Both the position numbers and the translations under genes were made by a program. The notes beneath the pieces were generated by a model. That model did no database searches. It saw nothing but the letters and a program-made list of their open reading frames with translations, and had not been told where the DNA came from. A stretch of DNA of 18,196 bases from an uncultured Chloroflexota bacterium (lineage in GTDB: Bacteria > Chloroflexota > Anaerolineae > Aggregatilineales > Phototrophicaceae): the NCBI GenBank assembly GCA_937988705.1, contig CALKIA010000021.1, positions 1-18,196 of the forward strand, given 5' to 3'. Position 1 is the stretch's first letter. Every line of letters begins with the position of its first letter. Shown here in pieces: positions 14,079-18,196 of the stretch.

Positions 14079-14531
14079 ATGAACGAGTCGCTCATCATTG
14101 GCGTGGGCAATCCGCAGCGCGGCGATGATGGCGTGGGTCTGGTGGCGGCACGCTTCCTACGTGCCGCCCTGCCCGCAGCAGACGTGCGCGAGTGTTCCGG
14201 CGATGCCGCCGATCTGATCGATTTATGGACGACGACCAACGCACGGCGTGTCTATGTGATCGACGCGATGGTATCGGGCGCGGCGCCCGGTACGGTGACG
14301 CGCTTTGACGCGCACCGCCACCCGATGCCCGTGGAGCTCACCGGGACGTCCACGCACAAATTCGGCGTGGCGCAAGCGGTCGAACTGGCACGCGTGCTCG
14401 ACTGCCTGCCAACCGAAATCATCGTTTACGGCGTCGAGGGCGGTCGGTTTGACTATGAAGATAAACTCTCGCCCGAGGTCGAGGCCGGGGCACGCGAGGT
14501 CGCCCGCTTGATTAGCACCGATCCACGTTAA
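14079..14531 (+). CDS. Hydrogenase maturation protease, HyaD/HybD-like type (peptidase M52)
   Basis: A soluble protein of 150 residues of the M52 family. The order of motifs is IIGVGNPQRGDDGVG (6-20), YVIDAMVSG, STHKFGVAQAVELA and IIVYGVEGG. By position Asp17, Asp62 and His93 correspond to the nickel-binding residues Glu16, Asp62 and His93 of E. coli HybD. The STHKFG form of the last motif is typical of proteases serving group 1 and 3 enzymes and differs from the STHTLPL form of the HycI-type protein encoded at 8528, so each hydrogenase appears to have its own protease. Its likely substrate is the nine-residue tail of the large subunit encoded at 12348. The ribosome site is weak: AGGA within the end of the DUF302 gene, about 10 bases from the ATG. 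It is the last gene of the hydrogenase run. Confidence 0.92.
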   Translation: MNESLIIGVGNPQRGDDGVGLVAARFLRAALPAADVRECSGDAADLIDLWTTTNARRVYVIDAMVSGAAPGTVTRFDAHRHPMPVELTGTSTHKFGVAQAVELARVLDCLPTEIIVYGVEGGRFDYEDKLSPEVEAGAREVARLISTDPR

Positions 14532-14605
14532 GTCCAATTCCTTGCGCAGATTCGATCAACGGGGAAAAATTATCCTCGACAAATCGACTTCGAAGGGAAT
14601 TTATC

Positions 14606-15616
14606 GTGGAATTCAGACGCTTAGGCAAAACCGGTCTGCAGGTCAGTGTATTATCGTTTGGGGCATGGGTCACGTTCGGCACCCAGCTTGATGTCGACGC
14701 GGCGCTCGGGCTGATGTCCGCCGCCTATGATCAGGGCTGCAACTTCTTCGACAACGCCGAGGTGTATGCCAAGGGCGATGCGGAAACGATCATGGGTAAG
14801 GCGCTGCAAAAAGCGGGCTGGAGGCGCGACAGCTATATCGTATCCAGCAAAGTCTTCGGCGGTGCTGTGCCCAACCCCTCGCCGATTCAGCGCGGATTGT
14901 CACGCAAGCACATCTACGAAGCGGCGTATCAGGCGATCGATCGTCTCCAGTGCGACTATCTCGATCTGTACTTCTGCCATCGTCCCGACCGCGCCACGCC
15001 CATCGAAGAAACCGTGCGCGCCATGACCGAACTCATCTGGCGCGGCGATGTCCTCTACTGGGGCACAAGCGAATGGTCGTCACAGGAAATCATGGAGGCC
15101 TACGCGGTCGCGCGCCAGTACAACCTCATTCCCCCGTCAATGGAACAGCCGCAGTACAACATGTTCACGCGCTACCGCGTGGAAGTTGAATACAAGCGCC
15201 TGTACAACAGCGATACCGTCGGCCTCGGCACGACGATTTGGTCGCCGCTGGCGAGCGGTCTGCTCACAGGCAAGTACAACAATGGCATCCCCGACGACAG
15301 CCGCGTGAACCTACCGGGTTACGAATGGCTCAAATCGATGTTGGAAGGGCACTGGGGTCAGAGCAACCTGCCGAAGATCCCCGGTCTGGCGCAAATCGCC
15401 GCCGATCTCGGCACCACCCTGCCCAAGCTCGCACTCGCGTGGTGCGTCAAGAACCCGCACGTCAGCACCGTGATTACGGGCGCGTCGCGTCTGGAACAGG
15501 TTACCGAGAACTTCGGCGCGCTGGAAGTAGTCCCACAGCTCACGGATGATGTCTTGGCCGCCATCGACACGGTGCTGGGCAACAAAGAAACCCGTCTGCA
15601 CGGCTCCAGCGAATAA
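14606..15616 (+). CDS. Aldo/keto reductase, Kv-beta (KCNAB)-like
   Basis: A cytoplasmic NADPH-dependent oxidoreductase of 336 residues with the (beta/alpha)8 barrel of aldo/keto reductases. The N-terminal LGKTGLQVSVLSFG strand and the catalytic residues are clear: Asp49 and Tyr54 in FFDNAEVYAKG, Lys82 in IVSSKVF and His125 in DLYFCHRPD. Later barrel motifs WGTSEWS, SPLASGLLTGKYN and the C-terminal TVITGASRLEQV cofactor loop match the family that contains the potassium-channel beta subunits and bacterial YghZ-like enzymes. The eukaryotic channel subunits carry Asn in place of the catalytic His, so the His here suggests a normal reductase. The start is GTG with GAAGGGA about 9 bases upstream. 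It follows the protease gene by 74 bases and may be read through from the hydrogenase operon, though its role fits better with the sugar genes downstream. The substrate is unknown. Confidence 0.92.
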   Translation: MEFRRLGKTGLQVSVLSFGAWVTFGTQLDVDAALGLMSAAYDQGCNFFDNAEVYAKGDAETIMGKALQKAGWRRDSYIVSSKVFGGAVPNPSPIQRGLSRKHIYEAAYQAIDRLQCDYLDLYFCHRPDRATPIEETVRAMTELIWRGDVLYWGTSEWSSQEIMEAYAVARQYNLIPPSMEQPQYNMFTRYRVEVEYKRLYNSDTVGLGTTIWSPLASGLLTGKYNNGIPDDSRVNLPGYEWLKSMLEGHWGQSNLPKIPGLAQIAADLGTTLPKLALAWCVKNPHVSTVITGASRLEQVTENFGALEVVPQLTDDVLAAIDTVLGNKETRLHGSSE

Positions 15617-15634
15617 GCCTCTGACCACACCAAC

Positions 15635-15668
15635 GGCGGCGGGGCACGGTGCCGCGTGCCCTGCCGCC
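15635..15668 (+). terminator. Strong hairpin, possible terminator after the aldo/keto reductase
   Basis: Two 14-base arms (15635-15648 and 15655-15668) pair completely with a single G:U wobble around a 6-base loop. The stem is almost all G:C and lies 19 bases after the stop codon of the aldo/keto reductase. No run of T follows, so it is not a textbook intrinsic terminator, but it would stabilise or end the transcript. A transcript end here would place the sugar gene on its own promoter. Confidence 0.5.
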
Positions 15669-15847
15669 AACACGCACTGATTCGCCTTTCCAGCCCTCAA
15701 CCCTCCCGTGTTTTGGACTCAATGATCAAGCGTTCCTGACTTCGCTCAGTGACATAGGCGACTGTGATTGCATCCCCGATCAGCTCAATGTCAAACCCAT
15801 CAGGTCATTGCAGCAGCTTGGGTGCGGCAGCATCAACCGAGCTGGTC

Positions 15848-15853
15848 TATAAT
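15848..15853 (+). promoter_or_regulatory. Candidate -10 box upstream of the beta-galactosidase
   Basis: A perfect TATAAT lies 88 bases before the proposed start codon. I see no good -35 box at the usual 16-18 base spacing and no extended -10 element, so activation by another factor would be needed. The nearby GGTTAACC palindrome (15896-15903), downstream of the implied start site, could be part of an operator. Confidence 0.3.
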
Positions 15854-15940
15854 GACCCTGTATTCCGACAGACAAGCTAGCACGGTGTTGCGCCGGGTTA
15901 ACCGAATGACAGGTTTGAAAGGCTGACCATCCTGATCCCA

Positions 15941-17962
15941 GTGACCATTGCCGAACGCAAAGTGCGGGTAGGCGAACAGCCGATCCCATTGCTCAGCGGT
16001 GAAATGCACTATTGGCGGCTTGACCCCCATAACTGGCGGCCGATTCTGCTGCGCATCAGAGAAATGGGCATCAAGATCGTCGCTACCTACGTCTGCTGGG
16101 ATTTTCACGAGCTCGCACCCGGTCAATACGATTTTCAGGGTAAAACCGATGCGCGGCGCAATCTGCTCGGTTTTCTCGATCTGCTCACCGAAGAAGGCTT
16201 CTGGATCATCCTGCGCCCGGGGCCGTATATCTATGCCGAATGGAAGAACAATGGTGTGCCGGATCATGCGGCGCGCTATCACCGCCTCGATCCCACCTTC
16301 CTCGCCGCTGCCGAAACGTACATGGCCGCCGTGACCGATGCGACCCTGCCGTATCTAGCGACGCATGGCGGACGGGTGCTCCTTTGGCAAGCCGATAACG
16401 AGATCGATCCGTGGCCGCATTTTTACACGGAGCCGCTCGGTCTGGGACGGACCACAGGCAGCTTTCAGGAATATCTGCGCGAACGCTACAGCGAAATCAG
16501 CGTCTTGAACACCGCATGGCGTACGCTCTACCGAACCTTTGACGACGCGCGCGCCGTCACCGACCTGTTTCCCACCGACCATGCGCTCATGAGCCGCTAT
16601 CAGGATTACCGCGCCTTTTTGCACTGGTACGTCAATAAAGTCGGGATGTGGGCGGTCGATAAGTACCGTGCGCTCGGCGTGGATGTCCCCGTGCTGCTCA
16701 ACACCTACAGCGGCGTAGGTACGCAGCAGTGGGCCGATCTGGAAAAGATCGGTGATCTCGTGGGACCGGACATCTACCCGTCCCGCGAATTCCTGAATCG
16801 CGGCGGCGGCCGGGAGCACGCCCACATCCTCGAAGCGCTGCGTTATGCCAGCAGCTATTCTAAACTGCCCTATATTCCGGAATATCAAGCGGGCATCTGG
16901 CATGACTGGCTGGAAGATGTCGGTACGCTTACGCCCAACCATTACCGTTTGATCAGCTTGTCCGCTCTGCAAGCGGGGGCGGCGGGTTGGAACTGGTATA
17001 TGCTCGTCAACCGCGACAACTGGTATCAAAGCCCGATCAATGAATGGGGCCGCACCCGTCCACCGTTGTTCCGCACGTTTCAACAAATCACCTCGCTCTA
17101 TCAGGAGCTTGACCCGACCACCCTGACCCGGATGACGAACACCGCCGTCACCTTTGACCCGATCCAGCGCAGCACCGAGCGACCGGGACAGGAAATGCTC
17201 ACCAGCCTGTATCAGGCGGACATCGACTATGATTTTCTTGACCTGACGCAAGGGATCACTAAAAAACCGCTGCTGTTGTATGCCGGGGGAACATGGCTGG
17301 CGAAAGCCGGGCAAAAACGACTGGCAGAATATGTCGAAGGCGGTGGGCATCTGGTCTGCATCGGTGCGAGTCCGAACACGGATGAACATTTCCGCCGCTT
17401 GAATCAACTCAACATTCCCAATCCGACCGGCATCTTCAGCGGGTTGGGCAAGCTGCATCTGGGGCTGTGGGACGCTTCGGTCGAAAGCGCGTGGGTTCAG
17501 CACTACGACGCCGTCCCCGGTGAACCAATCGTTGTGACGCGCTTAAGCGCGCGCAATCCGCCCTCCGAGGAACTGCTCATGCAATTTGACCTGCAAAGTG
17601 GTCAGCAGTACACAGTCGGCTATACCGTGCGCCGACTGCGCGGACGCATCACGGTGATCGGCTTGCAGCCGACGCCGGAACTGCTGATTCTGCTGCATCG
17701 GCAGTTTGGTGTGACCATCCCCAGCCGCTCGACCACAGCCAACGTGACGACCGCGCTCTTTCACCGGGATGGTGACTATTACCTGATCGCCTCCAACGTC
17801 GGCGACGAAGGCAAAACGGCGAACATCCAGCTCCCCGCGCCGCAGAATGGCCAGTGGCGCGATATGCTGAATGGGAACGTCGTCGCGGCAGCGGGACAGA
17901 TCAACCTCCCGCTCGCGCGTAAAGACAGCACGATTTTGCGTCTGTCCGGCGGGCAGAAGTAG
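15941..17962 (+). CDS. Beta-galactosidase-like glycoside hydrolase, GH35-type catalytic domain with GH42-like middle domain
   Basis: A protein of about 673 residues without a signal peptide, so probably cytoplasmic. Residues 1-330 resemble the GH35 TIM barrel: LLSGEMHYWR (17-26), the YVCWDFHELAPGQYDFQG stretch (50-67), ILRPGPYIYAEW (90-101), LLWQADNEIDPW with Glu154 as the likely acid/base, and PEYQAGIW with Glu314 as the likely nucleophile. Residues 397-480 look like the Rossmann-like trimerisation domain of GH42 enzymes (KKPLLLYAGGTWLAKAG, then YVEGGGHLVCIGAS). The last 130 residues form a beta-rich end. It would release terminal beta-galactosyl or similar sugars from oligosaccharides. The start is uncertain: GTG 15941 has no well-spaced ribosome site, GAAAGG at 15917-15922 is 18 bases away, and CTG 15932 is better placed. 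A stop at 15899 limits the frame upstream. The true substrate is not certain. Confidence 0.85.
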   Translation: MTIAERKVRVGEQPIPLLSGEMHYWRLDPHNWRPILLRIREMGIKIVATYVCWDFHELAPGQYDFQGKTDARRNLLGFLDLLTEEGFWIILRPGPYIYAEWKNNGVPDHAARYHRLDPTFLAAAETYMAAVTDATLPYLATHGGRVLLWQADNEIDPWPHFYTEPLGLGRTTGSFQEYLRERYSEISVLNTAWRTLYRTFDDARAVTDLFPTDHALMSRYQDYRAFLHWYVNKVGMWAVDKYRALGVDVPVLLNTYSGVGTQQWADLEKIGDLVGPDIYPSREFLNRGGGREHAHILEALRYASSYSKLPYIPEYQAGIWHDWLEDVGTLTPNHYRLISLSALQAGAAGWNWYMLVNRDNWYQSPINEWGRTRPPLFRTFQQITSLYQELDPTTLTRMTNTAVTFDPIQRSTERPGQEMLTSLYQADIDYDFLDLTQGITKKPLLLYAGGTWLAKAGQKRLAEYVEGGGHLVCIGASPNTDEHFRRLNQLNIPNPTGIFSGLGKLHLGLWDASVESAWVQHYDAVPGEPIVVTRLSARNPPSEELLMQFDLQSGQQYTVGYTVRRLRGRITVIGLQPTPELLILLHRQFGVTIPSRSTTANVTTALFHRDGDYYLIASNVGDEGKTANIQLPAPQNGQWRDMLNGNVVAAAGQINLPLARKDSTILRLSGGQK

Positions 17963-17972
17963 CCTACCGGAG

Positions 17973-18196
17973 TTACAGCACCCCGCCCAGATTCCACGGG
18001 ATGAATTCGGATTCGCCCACACCCTGGGCCTCGCTCTTGGTCGGCTGACCAGACGCCACCGCCACCGCCAGATCGAGCAGTTGTTCGGCCGTTGTGTGCA
18101 GGTCTGCGCCGTGCAGCACCACTCCGGCGTCAAAATCCATATCGTCAATCATGTGCGCGTAAATCTCGCTGTTCGTGGTGATTTTGATGCTCGGCG
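17973..18196 (-). CDS. UxaA-family altronate/galactarate dehydratase, C-terminal end only (start outside the window)
   Basis: On the minus strand an open frame enters from the right edge and ends at TAA (complement of 17973-17975), giving the last 73 residues of a protein. The sequence begins PSIKITTNSE, continues with MIDDMDFDAGVVL, then an AEQLLDLAVAVASGQPTKSE segment, and closes with EFIPWNLGGVL. This is the C-terminal pattern of altronate hydrolase/galactarate dehydratase proteins (UxaA, GarD), iron-dependent enzymes that remove water from sugar acids to give 2-keto-3-deoxy acids. There is no start codon expected in this part, because the gene continues beyond the window. It converges with the beta-galactosidase gene, with 10 bases between the stops. 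The enzyme fits the sugar-catabolic theme of this end. Which sugar acid is used cannot be told from this fragment. Confidence 0.8.
   Translation of the reverse strand, partial: PSIKITTNSEIYAHMIDDMDFDAGVVLHGADLHTTAEQLLDLAVAVASGQPTKSEAQGVGESEFIPWNLGGVL

Larger units (their letters stand above)
15617..15940 (+). other. 324-base stretch without a convincing gene
   Basis: This gap between the aldo/keto reductase and the beta-galactosidase holds a strong hairpin (15635-15668), a perfect TATAAT box (15848-15853) and an 8-base palindrome GGTTAACC (15896-15903). A 67-residue open frame from 15649 starts inside the hairpin, has no ribosome site and looks like nothing known, so I do not call it a gene. 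The base composition is less GC-rich than the flanking genes, as expected of non-coding DNA. Confidence 0.5.

Noticed and set aside
15649..15852. 67-codon open frame in the gap before the beta-galactosidase
   Set aside because: It starts within the hairpin stem, lacks a ribosome site and shows no protein-like pattern.
16355..17503. Long minus-strand open frame (382 codons) opposite the beta-galactosidase
   Set aside because: It lies wholly inside a well-supported gene on the other strand, resembles no family and is typical of antisense frames in GC-rich DNA.
17543..18148. Minus-strand open frame of 201 codons covering the convergent junction
   Set aside because: It runs through the ends of two better supported genes in a different frame from the UxaA-like fragment and matches no known family.
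1..18196. CRISPR arrays, tRNA or rRNA genes, insertion sequences, integrases
   Set aside because: No regularly spaced repeats, cloverleaf-like segments, rRNA-like stretches, transposase motifs or terminal inverted repeats were seen on reading the window.

Overview
The window (about 18.2 kb, GC-rich) carries two different [NiFe]-hydrogenases encoded back to back on the + strand, followed by a carbohydrate-related region. Gene content, GC-rich codon use and the mix of a complex-I-like hydrogenase with a HydB/G/D/A-type enzyme suggest an anaerobic or facultative bacterium, possibly Chloroflexota (Anaerolineae-like). That placement is inferred from gene content, not from a marker gene.

Region 1 (1-527): the 3' part of an unrecognised gene. 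Region 2 (about 570-9028): a candidate promoter with a Crp/Fnr-type operator, then a group 4 membrane-bound hydrogenase. Its genes are an MbhD/MbhE-like fusion, an MbhG/NuoK-like subunit, a NuoL-like and a NuoM/MbhH-like antiporter subunit, NuoA/MbhI-like, NuoB/MbhJ, NuoC/MbhK, NuoD/MbhL (the catalytic subunit, with both Cys pairs that hold NiFe), NuoH/MbhM, NuoI/MbhN and a HycI-type maturation protease. Most junctions are 4-base ATGA/GTGA overlaps, so this is clearly one translation-coupled operon.

Region 3 (9072-14531): 43 bases later, a soluble group 3b NAD(P)-linked hydrogenase: HydB-like Fe-S subunit, a stand-alone cyclic-nucleotide-binding-fold protein, HydG-like flavoprotein, HydD-like small subunit, HydA-like large subunit, a DUF302 protein and a second M52-family protease. 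No Hyp (HypA-F) maturation genes are present, so these must lie elsewhere.

Together the two enzymes could link the ferredoxin pool, H2, the NAD(P)H pool and an ion gradient: one membrane enzyme coupling ferredoxin/H+ to ion pumping, and one cytoplasmic enzyme exchanging electrons between H2 and NAD(P)H. The direction of flow cannot be read from sequence.

Region 4 (14606-18196): a Kv-beta-like aldo/keto reductase, a strong hairpin and 324 bases without a gene, a GH35-type beta-galactosidase with a GH42-like middle domain, and, convergent at the right edge, the C-terminal end of a UxaA-family (altronate/galactarate dehydratase) gene on the minus strand. This part looks like sugar and sugar-acid catabolism. 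I saw no RNA genes, CRISPR arrays, insertion sequences or integrases.
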